Counted from the first letter of the stretch, positions 1-7,697 are shown. The stretch is DNA of 15,704 bases from JBGZFC01 sp964346495 (GCA_964346495.1 CAYFUW010000050.1:1-15704); one strand, 5' to 3'. A program made the numbers and translations. Notes: generated by a model not told the origin, from the sequence alone.

Positions 1-3
1 TAG

Positions 4-36
4 TAATAATGGGAATTATAGAAGATTCCATCATTA
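4..36. repeat. imperfect inverted repeat at left edge
   Basis: Arms TAATAATGGGAAT (4-16) and ATTCCATCATTA (25-36) pair with one mismatch and one bulged G around an 8-nt loop. Nothing coding is recognisable around it. It could be part of a terminator or of the repeat cluster that follows. The window edge prevents a firmer call. Confidence 0.4.
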
Positions 37-50
37 CTTTTGAACATTAA

Positions 51-167
51 GCCGACTTTTATAAAGTACTGCCTTTCAGGCAGTGTCGGTGAGTTGATCG
101 TCTCACCGCAAGCTGCTCCACTTTCAGTGGATTGCATGCGGTTATGGAAATCTCGCCTTTCAGACGA
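51..167 (-). repeat. cluster of short hairpins with a shared CTTTCAG apex
   Basis: Three hairpins carry the same apex on the plus strand: ACTGCCT-TTC-AGGCAGT (68-84), TCCACT-TTC-AGTGGA (117-131) and TCGCC-TTTCA-GACGA (153-167). A further stem CGGTGAG/CTCACCG (87-93 with 102-108) lies between the first two, and GCCGAC (51-56) can pair with GTCGGT (85-90) around the first. The apex copies are 48 and 36 bp apart. The third hairpin has one A-C mismatch on the plus strand that becomes a G-U pair on the minus strand, giving three stems with UGAAA loops closed by C-G, so I favour a leftward RNA. It begins about 50 bp past the stop of the murF-alr fusion and could be a 3' UTR structure, a separate ncRNA or a palindromic repeat family. 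An open frame crosses it but resembles nothing known to me. Confidence 0.5.
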
Positions 168-170
168 TGA

Positions 171-202
171 AATGTTTTTTATCGGACAGCAATGTTTTTT
201 AT
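171..202. repeat. 12-bp direct repeat AATGTTTTTTAT
   Basis: AATGTTTTTTAT occurs at 171-182 and again at 191-202, separated by 8 bp, between the hairpin cluster and the end of the murF-alr gene. The T runs could follow the third hairpin as a weak rightward terminator, but no rightward gene upstream is visible in the window. Confidence 0.5.
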
Positions 203-215
203 ATCGATACTCCGA

Positions 216-2684
216 CTACTCCTTTATATATACTCTTTTCACTCTCGATGAAACAGATGTCAAAATCTCGTATGGAATAGTTCCTATGCTTTCAGCCAAA
301 TCAATTACAGATAAGCCTTCGCCAAAAACGATAACACTATCACCCTCGTTAGCCTCAATATCGGTTACATCAACCATGCATAAATCCATACAAACACTAC
401 CCACGATAGGTGCCAATTGACCGTTAATCAACACTTTCCCTTTTCTATTTCCGAATTGTCTGTCCAATCCATCGGCATATCCCATTCTGATTGTGGCGAT
501 ACGTGCATCACGCTTCACAAGCTCTTTTCTTCCGTAACCAATAGTCTCGTTTGCAGCAATATTTTTAATCTGCAAGATAGTTGTTTTTAAGGTGCTCACG
601 TTTTTAAGTCCCGCAAGCCCGCATCCGCTTATTCCGTATAATCCGATACCCAAGCGAACCATATCCCACTGATTATCAACAAATCGCTCAATCCCCGATG
701 AGTTGAGAATATGCTTCCAAATCGGGTAGCCCAAACCTTTTTCTATCTCTTGGTGCATGCTTTTCATCATATCTATCTGCATATTTGTGAACTCGTCGAA
801 AACCCAACTCTCACTCGCAGCTAAATGCGAATATACAGATTTTACAAGTAACCCTTTTTGCGATTTCAACAGATGTATCAATTCGGGAATCTGCTCAGGA
901 ACGAAACCCAACCGGTGCATTCCGGTATCTATCTTTATATGAATAGGATAATTGGTCAATCCTCTTCTTTCGGACTCCCTAATAAAAGCCTTCAATATTC
1001 TAAAATTGTAGATAGCTGGCTCCAAATCACACGAGAAAAGCTCCTCAAAACCGTTTACTTCGGGATTTAGGACAATAACAGGTGTGGAAATTCCTTCCTG
1101 CCTCAACTCGATACCCTCTTCGGCTACTGCTACGGCAAAATATTCGCATCTGTGATATTGCAAAGTCTTGGCAATTTCTACAGCTCCGGTACCGTATCCG
1201 TTAGCTTTTACCATGCAGACCAACTTGGTTTCCGGCGATATTTTAGATTTATAGTAATTGAAATTGTGAACAATTGCATCCAAATCCACCTCAAGCACAG
1301 TTTCGTGAACTCTCAACTCCAATAGTGAGCTGATTTTCTCGAAATTGTAGTTCCGTGCTCCTTTTAGCAGGATAAGTTCATTTTCGAAGTTTTTCCAGAT
1401 TTCCGATTCTATAAAATCATCGGTAGTATGGAAAAAATGTTTTTCGGGAATATTAAACAGATTACCGTTATTGGAAATATCTTTCCCGATACCAATTAAT
1501 TTCTCTATTCCGCTATGATTAATCAATTCGGCAACTCTTTTGTATAGCGATTTCGGCAAAATCCCCGTTTGCAGAATATCGGACAAGATTAATGTCTTTT
1601 TGAACCCTTTTTGCAGATTTCGCTGCTGCTGAAAATCGATCGCGATAATAATTGAGTTAATATCCGAATTGTAGGTGTCATTTATTATAGTGCAGTTGTT
1701 TTTTCCTTGCCTTACATCCAAACGCATTGCCACAGGTTCGAGTTTCATCATACGCTCGGCAATTGTATCGGGTGCAACATGCAGATAAATCAAGACTGCC
1801 AAACAGCTTATGGCATTTTCTATTGACGCATCGTCAACAAATGGAATAGATGTGGAATAACTTAAATTCAGAAACGAATAGTGTATAGTGGTTTTGTTTT
1901 CCTGTTTCTCTATTTTTCTGATGAACAGATGTGCATCGTTATGTTTTTGTGACCAACAGAATGATTTTGGCGACAAAACCATCATCTCAACCGAACGATT
2001 GATAATTACATCATCCTCTTGAAAAATAAAAATATCGGAATTGACAAACAGTTCCATTTTTTCCATCGCTTTCTGTTGCAGAGATGTAAAATTTTCCTGA
2101 TGCGCCTCTCCCAAAGTGGTAAAAACTCCGATTGTTGGTTTTATTATCGGCTCCAGCATCTCCATTTCGTCGGGTTGAGAGATTCCCGCTTCAAAAATAG
2201 CCAACTGCGTATCCTCCTCAATTTCCCACACAGATAGCGGAACTCCGATTTGCGAGTTGTAACTACGTGGCGACCTCACAATATTATAATCTTTTTCCAA
2301 TATCTGATATAGCCACTCTTTCACAATTGTTTTGCCGTTACTACCCGTGATACCGATTACCGGAATATCGAACCGACTGCGGTGAAATGCCGCTATCTTT
2401 TGCAACGCATGTAGCGAATTTGGCACCAAAAGAAAATTGGCATCGTTATATTTTTCCCAATTTGGATTTAGTTCCGTAACAACAAAGTTTCTAACTCCCG
2501 CATCGTACAATCCGTCAACAAATCTGTGTGCATCGGTATTTTTGGTTTTTATGGCAAAAAATAGTGTCTCTTTCGGATTGCTCAACTTTCTGCTGTCGGT
2601 GAGTAAAACAGAGATTTCGAGACTTCCGTTTGCCGGTGTTTGTAAGTCTAAAATCGAAGCTATTTTTGATATAGAATAGTTCAT
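216..2684 (-). CDS. bifunctional MurF (UDP-MurNAc-tripeptide:D-Ala-D-Ala ligase) / alanine racemase
   Basis: An 822-residue fusion of two cytoplasmic peptidoglycan-precursor enzymes. Residues about 1-455 form a Mur-ligase half. Its ATP P-loop is GITGSNGKT (111-119), followed by the SYNSQIGVPL segment and an IFEAGIS segment typical of MurF. Residues about 458-822 form a fold-type III PLP alanine racemase. The PLP lysine is K493 in VKANGYG, the catalytic tyrosine is Y717 in TIGYGRKE, and RMGYADG and CMDLCMVDVT follow. The racemase makes D-Ala and the ligase attaches D-Ala-D-Ala to the tripeptide. This fusion is known in Bacteroidota, often beside a stand-alone MurF, so whether the MurF half is active is open. 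The start ATG overlaps the stop of the upstream GSCFA gene by 4 bp (ATGA), implying coupled translation. The product is full length. Confidence 0.93.
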   Translation of the reverse strand: MNYSISKIASILDLQTPANGSLEISVLLTDSRKLSNPKETLFFAIKTKNTDAHRFVDGLYDAGVRNFVVTELNPNWEKYNDANFLLVPNSLHALQKIAAFHRSRFDIPVIGITGSNGKTIVKEWLYQILEKDYNIVRSPRSYNSQIGVPLSVWEIEEDTQLAIFEAGISQPDEMEMLEPIIKPTIGVFTTLGEAHQENFTSLQQKAMEKMELFVNSDIFIFQEDDVIINRSVEMMVLSPKSFCWSQKHNDAHLFIRKIEKQENKTTIHYSFLNLSYSTSIPFVDDASIENAISCLAVLIYLHVAPDTIAERMMKLEPVAMRLDVRQGKNNCTIINDTYNSDINSIIIAIDFQQQRNLQKGFKKTLILSDILQTGILPKSLYKRVAELINHSGIEKLIGIGKDISNNGNLFNIPEKHFFHTTDDFIESEIWKNFENELILLKGARNYNFEKISSLLELRVHETVLEVDLDAIVHNFNYYKSKISPETKLVCMVKANGYGTGAVEIAKTLQYHRCEYFAVAVAEEGIELRQEGISTPVIVLNPEVNGFEELFSCDLEPAIYNFRILKAFIRESERRGLTNYPIHIKIDTGMHRLGFVPEQIPELIHLLKSQKGLLVKSVYSHLAASESWVFDEFTNMQIDMMKSMHQEIEKGLGYPIWKHILNSSGIERFVDNQWDMVRLGIGLYGISGCGLAGLKNVSTLKTTILQIKNIAANETIGYGRKELVKRDARIATIRMGYADGLDRQFGNRKGKVLINGQLAPIVGSVCMDLCMVDVTDIEANEGDSVIVFGEGLSVIDLAESIGTIPYEILTSVSSRVKRVYIKE

Positions 2685-3682
2685 GAATGTAAGATATTTA
2701 TTTTTTCTTGTAACAATGTTTTTTCTCTATCGAATGATATTTGTGGGTGTTTCTCTGCCATTTGTTCTACTTTTTGCAGCGTTTGTCGCAAAAAACTTTC
2801 GTGATGCTCCTTGTTTTCACTCAAAGGTCTGTGTCCGATGGCTTTCCGTATCGGATTCCACTCGTTGATGATTTTTTCTGTATCATCCGAAAAATATGTT
2901 TCCGAAAATCTTTGCCAAATATAATCTACCGCCACTTCCGACGGATGAATCATATCTCGTGCATAGAAACGATAGTCGCGAAGTTCATCTAACACAATTT
3001 CGTACGCGGGAAAATAGTTCACATTTTCGCTGAAACTATCTTGCAGCTGTTCTATGGCAAGCAGCAGTGTCGCTTTACTGATTTGACTCTGATGCGCTCC
3101 ATCTTTCAAATATCGATTTGGACTGACCGTGAAAACAATTTTTAATTCCGGATTGATTGCAAGCAACACTTTTATTAACTCGCTCCATTCAGAAACGATG
3201 CTTTCTACCGACAACCTCTCCCTTTCGAAATAATTTGCAGGAAATTTATGGCAATTTCCAACAACTTCACCGGTCGATTTCAATCTGTAAATATGAGCTG
3301 TGCCAAAAGTAATAAGCATCACATCCATTCGATTGATAAGCTCTGCCGCTTCGGTAAAAGATTCTGATATTGCCGAAAGGCACTTATCTTTGTCGGGATT
3401 AGAAAATTTTCCCTGATGCATAAAACTCTGGTAAACATCGTTATAATCGACAAGGTCGTTTTCGGTAAATACCTCATTGTTTATCAATCTATACAGAGCT
3501 TTTGAAATGGATAACGGATTATATAGAATACCGAAAGGATTTACAGAGACATTAAATTTGCTGTCGAGCAACTTTTGCCCGATATTTTCCGCAAAACATG
3601 AACCAAAAAGCATTATTGTTTGGTTATGATTTATCTGAAAATCGGATTTGGGTATTTCTATACTTGTTCTAAACATTGCCAT
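2681..3682 (-). CDS. GSCFA domain protein
   Basis: A member of the GSCFA family, shown by the signature LFGSCFAENIG near the N-terminus; LITFGTAHIY, NCHKFPANYFERE, VSPNRY and ARDMIHPSE follow. The family is thought to be SGNH/GDSL-hydrolase-like, and the early G-S-C segment, the central segments and the late D-x-x-H (DMIH) fit that layout; the substrate is unknown. An ATG exists at 3712, but it lies upstream of a TATATTTG box at 3701-3708. I therefore start at 3682 (MAMFRTSIE) or possibly 3676, giving about 333 residues. The stop overlaps the start of murF-alr by 4 bp, so the two are probably one operon and the protein may have a cell-envelope role. That last point is inference from context. 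Confidence 0.85.
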   Translation of the reverse strand: MAMFRTSIEIPKSDFQINHNQTIMLFGSCFAENIGQKLLDSKFNVSVNPFGILYNPLSISKALYRLINNEVFTENDLVDYNDVYQSFMHQGKFSNPDKDKCLSAISESFTEAAELINRMDVMLITFGTAHIYRLKSTGEVVGNCHKFPANYFERERLSVESIVSEWSELIKVLLAINPELKIVFTVSPNRYLKDGAHQSQISKATLLLAIEQLQDSFSENVNYFPAYEIVLDELRDYRFYARDMIHPSEVAVDYIWQRFSETYFSDDTEKIINEWNPIRKAIGHRPLSENKEHHESFLRQTLQKVEQMAEKHPQISFDREKTLLQEKINILHS

Positions 3683-3700
3683 TATGGAGAATATTACAGA

Positions 3701-3708
3701 CAAATATA
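3701..3708 (-). promoter_or_regulatory. candidate -7 box for the GSCFA/murF-alr operon
   Basis: The minus strand reads TATATTTG, an exact match to the Bacteroidota -7 consensus TAnnTTTG. It lies 18 bp before the preferred start codon at 3682. No clear -33 TTG is seen at the expected distance, so this is a pattern match only. Confidence 0.45.
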
Positions 3709-3786
3709 GCAATTATAATGTAGATTATTATTGCATTTGGGAAAAAATATTCGTGAAATTATAAGAGTGTTTTTCTAGTAGTAGCT

Positions 3787-3822
3787 ATAAAAAAAGAAAG
3801 ATTGTCTCACGACAACCTTTCT
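3787..3822 (-). terminator. leftward intrinsic terminator
   Basis: On the minus strand the arms AGAAAGGTTGTC and GACAATCTTTCT form a 12-bp stem around a GTGA loop (GNRA type), followed at once by TTTTTTAT. One pair is G-U in leftward RNA but would be an A-C mismatch in rightward RNA, and the U tract is also on the leftward side, so the direction is clear. No annotated leftward gene ends just upstream of it; the rlmI-like gene stops at 3967. Confidence 0.75.
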
Positions 3823-3857
3823 CCATTGTTAACCTTAAATCTAATACCATGAAAAAC
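3787..3857 (-). ncRNA. putative short leftward transcript between a promoter box and a terminator
   Basis: A leftward TATATTTG box at 3864-3871 and an intrinsic terminator ending near 3787 bracket about 70 nt with no convincing frame. The leftward RNA would contain the stretches TTTTTCATGGTATTAG and ATTTAAGGTTAACAATGG before the terminator stem. It could be a free small RNA, an attenuated leader of the GSCFA/murF-alr operon, or the tail of the rlmI-like operon, whose last stop lies about 145 bp upstream. I have a general memory of similar promoter-terminator cassettes in Bacteroidales intergenic DNA but cannot name a described family. The transcript ends are estimates. Confidence 0.4.
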
Positions 3858-3863
3858 ACGTTG

Positions 3864-3892
3864 CAAATATACTGCTTTTTCTTAGGAACAAA
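3864..3892 (-). promoter_or_regulatory. candidate leftward promoter (-7 TATATTTG, -33 TTTG)
   Basis: The minus strand carries TTTG (complement of 3889-3892), 17 bp, then TATATTTG (complement of 3864-3871). This matches the Bacteroidota TTG / TAnnTTTG pattern with slightly short spacing. It is placed to start the short transcript that ends at the terminator at 3787-3822. Confidence 0.45.
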
Positions 3893-3966
3893 GCATTTTA
3901 TAGCTAATTATAGGATGATTTAACGATTTTTATACAAATTAGCCCTATTTTGCTACAATTTATAAG

Positions 3967-5160
3967 TTATTCCACATAAAGGACCAATCCTTTCAGGTAT
4001 TCGCCTTCGGGATGATAAATATTTATCGGGTGGTCTGAAGGTTGTGTAAGTTGATGCAAAATTCTCACTTTTCTTCGAGCGATAGCAGCAGCAATAAAGA
4101 CCGATAGTCTGAACTGCTCTTTGCTTATAGCCTGCGAACAAGAGAATGTAAACAGTATTCCACCCGGTGCAATTTTCTCCAGCGCGGCAATATTCAGACG
4201 TTTATATCCTTGCAAAGCATTTTTGATTGCTCCTCTGTGTTTTGCAAAAGCAGGCGGGTCTAACACGATTAAGTCGTATCTGTCTTTGGGCATATCCTTT
4301 AAATACTTAAACGCATCATCAGAAAAAGATTGGTGACGAGTATCATCGGGAAAGTTTAGCTTCATGTTTTCATCGGTCAGCATTACTGCTTTGGATGAAC
4401 TATCAACCGAATGAACCAATTTTGCGCCACCACGCAGCGCGTAAACCGAAAATCCTCCCGTATAACAAAACATATTCAACACATTGCGGTTGTGCGCATA
4501 TTTCTCCAACAAGCTGCGATTTTCACGTTGGTCGATAAAAAAACCTGTTTTTTGTCCTTTCAACCAATCGATATTAAATAAAATTCCGTTTTCTATCGCT
4601 ACAAAATTGTCTGTTTTGCCTCCAACCAAATAACCGTCACTCGGATTGATATCTGCTTTATATGGCAGCGTTCCTTCCGATTTGTAATAGATGTTTTTCA
4701 ATCTATCTTTACCAAACACCGAAAGCAAGGCATTTGTTATCAAATCCTTATCGCAATCCATTCCCACAGAGTGAGCCTGCACTACCGCAGTATCGCCATA
4801 AATATCGATAATTAGCCCGGGCAGATTATCTCCTTCACCGTGAATCAATCGGAAACAGTTGTTATCTGGTCTTACCAGTCCAATCTCTTGTCGCATTTTA
4901 TATGCCTTAGAAATACGGTCGGTATAAAAGTTTTCATCAATCGGCTCATCATCAAAAGAGAGCACTCGCACAGCAATACTCCCTATTTGATAGTGTCCGA
5001 CAGCTAAAAATTCGCCTTTTTTCGAAAACACTTTTACAACATCTCCCTCTTGCAAATTTTCCGGTTTTTTAGCTATCGCTCCCGAAAAAACCCAAGGGTG
5101 AAATCGTTGCAACGACTCCTCTTTTTTAGGCAACAGATATATAGTGTTACTCTTCTCCAT
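3967..5160 (-). CDS. RlmI-like class I SAM-dependent rRNA methyltransferase (PUA + methyltransferase)
   Basis: A 397-residue protein of the RlmI/RlmK (COG1092) family, whose E. coli member RlmI makes m5C1962 in 23S rRNA. Residues about 1-75 look like the PUA RNA-binding domain (HPWVFSGAI, EGDVVKVFSKKGEFLAVGHY). The catalytic domain shows QKTGFFIDQRENR (203-215), SAM motif I in NMFCYTGGFSVYAL (229-242), an acidic residue after motif I in HSVDSS, motif IV VLDPPAF (299-305), and the Cys motif SCSQ (340-343), with C341 the likely catalytic cysteine. The length is typical. It is the third gene of a leftward operon; its start overlaps the exonuclease end by 14 bp. The exact modified base in this organism is inferred from the family. 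Confidence 0.9.
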   Translation of the reverse strand: MEKSNTIYLLPKKEESLQRFHPWVFSGAIAKKPENLQEGDVVKVFSKKGEFLAVGHYQIGSIAVRVLSFDDEPIDENFYTDRISKAYKMRQEIGLVRPDNNCFRLIHGEGDNLPGLIIDIYGDTAVVQAHSVGMDCDKDLITNALLSVFGKDRLKNIYYKSEGTLPYKADINPSDGYLVGGKTDNFVAIENGILFNIDWLKGQKTGFFIDQRENRSLLEKYAHNRNVLNMFCYTGGFSVYALRGGAKLVHSVDSSSKAVMLTDENMKLNFPDDTRHQSFSDDAFKYLKDMPKDRYDLIVLDPPAFAKHRGAIKNALQGYKRLNIAALEKIAPGGILFTFSCSQAISKEQFRLSVFIAAAIARRKVRILHQLTQPSDHPINIYHPEGEYLKGLVLYVE

Positions 5161-5734
5161 TTTTATCTTGTTCTAATAGTTGGCGATATATTCTTAAGCA
5201 CGCCCACGCATCTATGGCGGCATATTGTTGTTGAGCAGGCGATAAGGTTTCGGCTTCCCAATTGGAAAGTCGTTGGTTTTTTGATATTTTTTTCCCGAAA
5301 ATAATAGCGTAAATTCGTTGCAAACCGTTGTCGATAATACCGTAATTATCGACAAAAGTTTGAAGGTCGATAAAGTTTTTCGGTTGTTTATCCGTACGTT
5401 TGCGGATTGCCGCGAAATCGTCTCGAAGCGACAACCCAATTTTTACAATTTTGGGATTACAGATAATTTTGTCCAATACATCGGGATAACCGATTTTATT
5501 CAAACGAAACAGAAAACAAGTATCCAGTGTTGACAATTGCAGTAAAGCCACCTTATTGACCTGTCCACGCTTGAAAGCGGGTTTTGTTTCCGTATCGAAA
5601 CCGAGTTGAGAGTGCTTCATCAGTTCTTTCACAGCTCCTTTTACCTCATTTTCTCTGTCTATAACTACAATCTTCCCCGAAAAAGCTTCAATAGGAAGTT
5701 CCGCAACCACCTCTTTTGCAATCGTTAATCCCAC
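5147..5734 (-). CDS. 3'-5' exonuclease domain protein (DnaQ/RNase D superfamily)
   Basis: A 195-residue single-domain DEDD exonuclease related to the RNase D and WRN exonuclease domains. Motif I is GFDTET (D47, E49), motif II lies in LSLRDDFAAI (D105/D106), and motif III is YAAIDAWA (Y171 and D175, the YxxxD form of DEDDy enzymes). The SNWEAETLSPAQQQYAAIDAW segment, shown here by its key residues W159, L164 and Q168-170, is characteristic. There is no HRDC or helicase domain, so it is shorter than RNase D or WRN. It overlaps the upstream DUF5063 gene by 10 bp and the downstream methyltransferase by 14 bp. This suggests a joint RNA-metabolism role, but the natural substrate (DNA or RNA) cannot be read from the sequence. 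Confidence 0.88.
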   Translation of the reverse strand: MGLTIAKEVVAELPIEAFSGKIVVIDRENEVKGAVKELMKHSQLGFDTETKPAFKRGQVNKVALLQLSTLDTCFLFRLNKIGYPDVLDKIICNPKIVKIGLSLRDDFAAIRKRTDKQPKNFIDLQTFVDNYGIIDNGLQRIYAIIFGKKISKNQRLSNWEAETLSPAQQQYAAIDAWACLRIYRQLLEQDKNGEE

Positions 5735-6303
5735 TCTAATCCCTCCTCATCTAAACTGCTATCCGTAAAATCCCTGTTTTCTATATGCGCAATATACACG
5801 GCGTGTAAAGGTCTTAAAACATTCACAAGTTTTTGTCCCCAATAGAGATAAAAATGCTCTTTACAATAGTATATTGCATCATTCATCTGCTCCGACAAAT
5901 TGTATTGATACACGGAAACAAAATTTCTAATATCCTGATATATATCTGCAATATTTTCAGAAACAAATGCCGATATTGGTCTGTCGCTATACTTCATATC
6001 TTCCACAAACACATCGAGATATGTGTTTTCTTCTCCCATTATATCGATAACTTTTTTCTCAACATGAGCATAATCTGTTTCGCTCACAAACGTTGCCGAA
6101 TAATCTTCATCCGACAATATAGTATCTGGTAGAAGCGATGCTTTTACATACATCGTTGGAAGTACTTTCAGCATTTTGTCAACCCACTCCTCTCTACCGA
6201 GCGGTTCGTCTGACTCGACCAATTTACAAAACTCTACCGATGTGGCTACAAACTCCAGAACGGCAGGCGCATATATAATTTCGTTTTCTATATTTGATGA
6301 CAT
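5725..6303 (-). CDS. DUF5063 family protein
   Basis: A 192-residue acidic, largely helical soluble protein with no signal peptide or membrane segment. I recognise it as the Bacteroidota DUF5063 family by overall pattern (YAPAVLEFVATSVEFCKL near the start, YVKASLLPD in the middle, a FYLYWGQKLVNVLRPLH segment near the end) and by position as first gene of the DUF5063-exonuclease-RlmI cluster. Its function is unknown. It overlaps the exonuclease by 10 bp, so translation is probably coupled. The 5' flank holds REP element A and, further out, a TACATTTG promoter-like box. That would give a leader of about 200 nt containing the REP hairpins if the box is used. Confidence 0.75.
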   Translation of the reverse strand: MSSNIENEIIYAPAVLEFVATSVEFCKLVESDEPLGREEWVDKMLKVLPTMYVKASLLPDTILSDEDYSATFVSETDYAHVEKKVIDIMGEENTYLDVFVEDMKYSDRPISAFVSENIADIYQDIRNFVSVYQYNLSEQMNDAIYYCKEHFYLYWGQKLVNVLRPLHAVYIAHIENRDFTDSSLDEEGLEWD

Positions 6304-6339
6304 AATTATTAATTCTATTTTGCACTATTTACCCCAATT

Positions 6340-6474
6340 AATTACCACGGCTTTTAAGCCGTGGATTAACAATCAAAGTTTATAAGGCTTTAGCCAAAAT
6401 TTACTTTTATAAAACTTGGGCTAAAGCCCATATAATGTTTCCCTATCAACCACGCCATAAATGGCGCGGTAATT
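6340..6474. repeat. composite REP-like element A (four hairpins)
   Basis: Terminal AATTACC (6340-6346) and GGTAATT (6468-6474) bracket four palindromes: CCACGGCTT-TT-AAGCCGTGG (6345-6364), GGCTTTAGCC (6386-6395), GGGCTAAAGCCC (6418-6429), and ACCACGCCAT-AA-ATGGCGCGGT (6449-6470, one A-C mismatch). The two middle palindromes can also pair with each other over about 20 bp. Element B at 11688-11825 is the same structure in the opposite orientation, with different but complementary stem bases. Such arrays are mobilised by RAYT transposases in other bacteria. The element fills most of the 262-bp gap between the S9 hydrolase and the DUF5063 gene, in which I see no gene. Confidence 0.85.
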
Positions 6475-6505
6475 GATATTTCCGACATCAATAATATTTT
6501 TTCTG

Positions 6506-6513
6506 CAAATGTA
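6506..6513 (-). promoter_or_regulatory. candidate -7 box upstream of REP element A
   Basis: The minus strand reads TACATTTG, matching TAnnTTTG. No -33 TTG is visible at the usual distance. If used, it would transcribe REP element A as part of the 5' leader of the DUF5063 operon. The alternative is read-through from the upstream leftward hydrolase gene, which ends at 6566. Confidence 0.3.
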
Positions 6514-6565
6514 CGCATTTATTTTGTAAGCTATTGTAGCTCCACAATCATTTCAACACCAAATT

Positions 6566-7651
6566 TTAAAATCCATACGCTGCTTTTCGCATCTCTTTTT
6601 CCGATTGAAACGGTTTCGGCGGATTCAGATATCGCTCTAAAAACTTATGAATATTATATCTGATATCGGTCGCCTCTTTGCTATCGATTCTATCAAAACC
6701 GTGACCACCCGATGCATCTTGAAACACCTTATACTCAAACTCTTTGCCATGCTTTTTCAAAGTCTCAATCATCAAGATTACCTCCTCCACATAAACATCA
6801 TTGTCATTTGTATTGGTATAAATGAGTAATGGTTTATCGAGATTTTGTGCATAATGTGTGGGCGAGCGACGTGCATATTCATCGGGATTGTTTTCGATAG
6901 ACTCTCCGATATGATACAATGCCGTGAAATATGCTTCGTAATCTTCTCCGTGCGATGCCAATCTGTTCTCCAAATCGCTAACGGGAACTCCTGCAAAAGC
7001 ACACTGATATTTGTCGCCATGTTGCAAAATCTGCATCAATGCAATCATTCCGCCATGACTCCACCCTATCACACCAACCCGCGATGCATCCACAAAGTCG
7101 TAATTTTCAATCATATAGTTGCGACTTTCGAGCACATCATCGTTTTCTCGTCCGCCATAATCGATATTCTCGTACGTCGTTTTTCCGTAACCTGTGCTAC
7201 CGCGATACTCTGCCGAAACTACCACGTATCCTTGTGCAATAAGTTCACGAACGATATGAGCGTAATAGGTAGAAAAGTTTGCATGTATTCCGCTATGCGG
7301 CAAGACGATAAGCGGATATTTCTCACTCACATCAATACCCTTCGGAATAAAAACGTAAGTGTAAAACTGTAATTTATTTGCCGAAAATCTATCAGTACTA
7401 TCTTTCGGTTTCCATCGTGCAGTGCTTGTCAAACGCACTTTATCGATATGAGCAATATCTTCGAGACGACGAATCCACATCAGGTCATCAATCTGTTTTT
7501 CCAAAACATCAAACCGATGTTTGTAATCATCAATCTCTTGTTGCAATTTATCTATTTTTTTCAGTAGCGTTGTATCTGTCTGAGCTACAGCCAATGAAGT
7601 CAGCATACAAAACAAGATAAAAATATTGGTTGTTATTACTCTTTTAATCAT
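6566..7651 (-). CDS. secreted S9-type (prolyl oligopeptidase-like) serine hydrolase
   Basis: A 361-residue alpha/beta hydrolase. Residues 1-23 form a signal peptide (basic start, hydrophobic core, AVAQ cleavage region), so the protein is exported. Residues about 29-58 look like a short coiled coil (LLKKIDKLQQEIDDYKHRF). The hydrolase domain follows: SAEYRGSTGYG (146-156), the nucleophile elbow GWSHGG with S198, a likely acid at D283 or D285 in TNTNDNDVYVEE, and H317 in GGHGF. This arrangement matches the peptidase S9 catalytic domain without the beta-propeller of full prolyl oligopeptidases, so the substrate could be a peptide or an ester. It is divergent from the GNAT gene with a 72-bp shared promoter region. 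Confidence 0.85.
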   Translation of the reverse strand: MIKRVITTNIFILFCMLTSLAVAQTDTTLLKKIDKLQQEIDDYKHRFDVLEKQIDDLMWIRRLEDIAHIDKVRLTSTARWKPKDSTDRFSANKLQFYTYVFIPKGIDVSEKYPLIVLPHSGIHANFSTYYAHIVRELIAQGYVVVSAEYRGSTGYGKTTYENIDYGGRENDDVLESRNYMIENYDFVDASRVGVIGWSHGGMIALMQILQHGDKYQCAFAGVPVSDLENRLASHGEDYEAYFTALYHIGESIENNPDEYARRSPTHYAQNLDKPLLIYTNTNDNDVYVEEVILMIETLKKHGKEFEYKVFQDASGGHGFDRIDSKEATDIRYNIHKFLERYLNPPKPFQSEKEMRKAAYGF

Positions 7652-7677
7652 ACCGCGATATATTTTGTTATATTTTT

Positions 7678-7685
7678 CAAAGTTA
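7678..7685 (-). promoter_or_regulatory. candidate -7 box for the S9 hydrolase
   Basis: The minus strand reads TAACTTTG, matching TAnnTTTG, 27 bp before the start codon at 7651. No clear -33 TTG. It lies 12 bp from the rightward box of the GNAT gene, so the two divergent promoters would overlap. Confidence 0.35.
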
Positions 7686-7697
7686 ATCTTTTTTTCT

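Noticed and set aside
40..420. Rightward open frame of 126 codons at the left edge
   Set aside because: It has a TTG start, half of it runs antisense to the conserved racemase domain, and the upstream half is explained by the hairpin cluster. It resembles no family I know.
3849..3923. 24-codon rightward mini-frame starting MKNTLQIY
   Set aside because: Promoter, terminator stem with G-U pair and U tract all point leftward, so a rightward peptide is not supported.
6845..7372. 175-codon rightward frame inside the S9 hydrolase gene
   Set aside because: It is antisense to the conserved catalytic region of the hydrolase and has no recognisable motif; a shadow frame.
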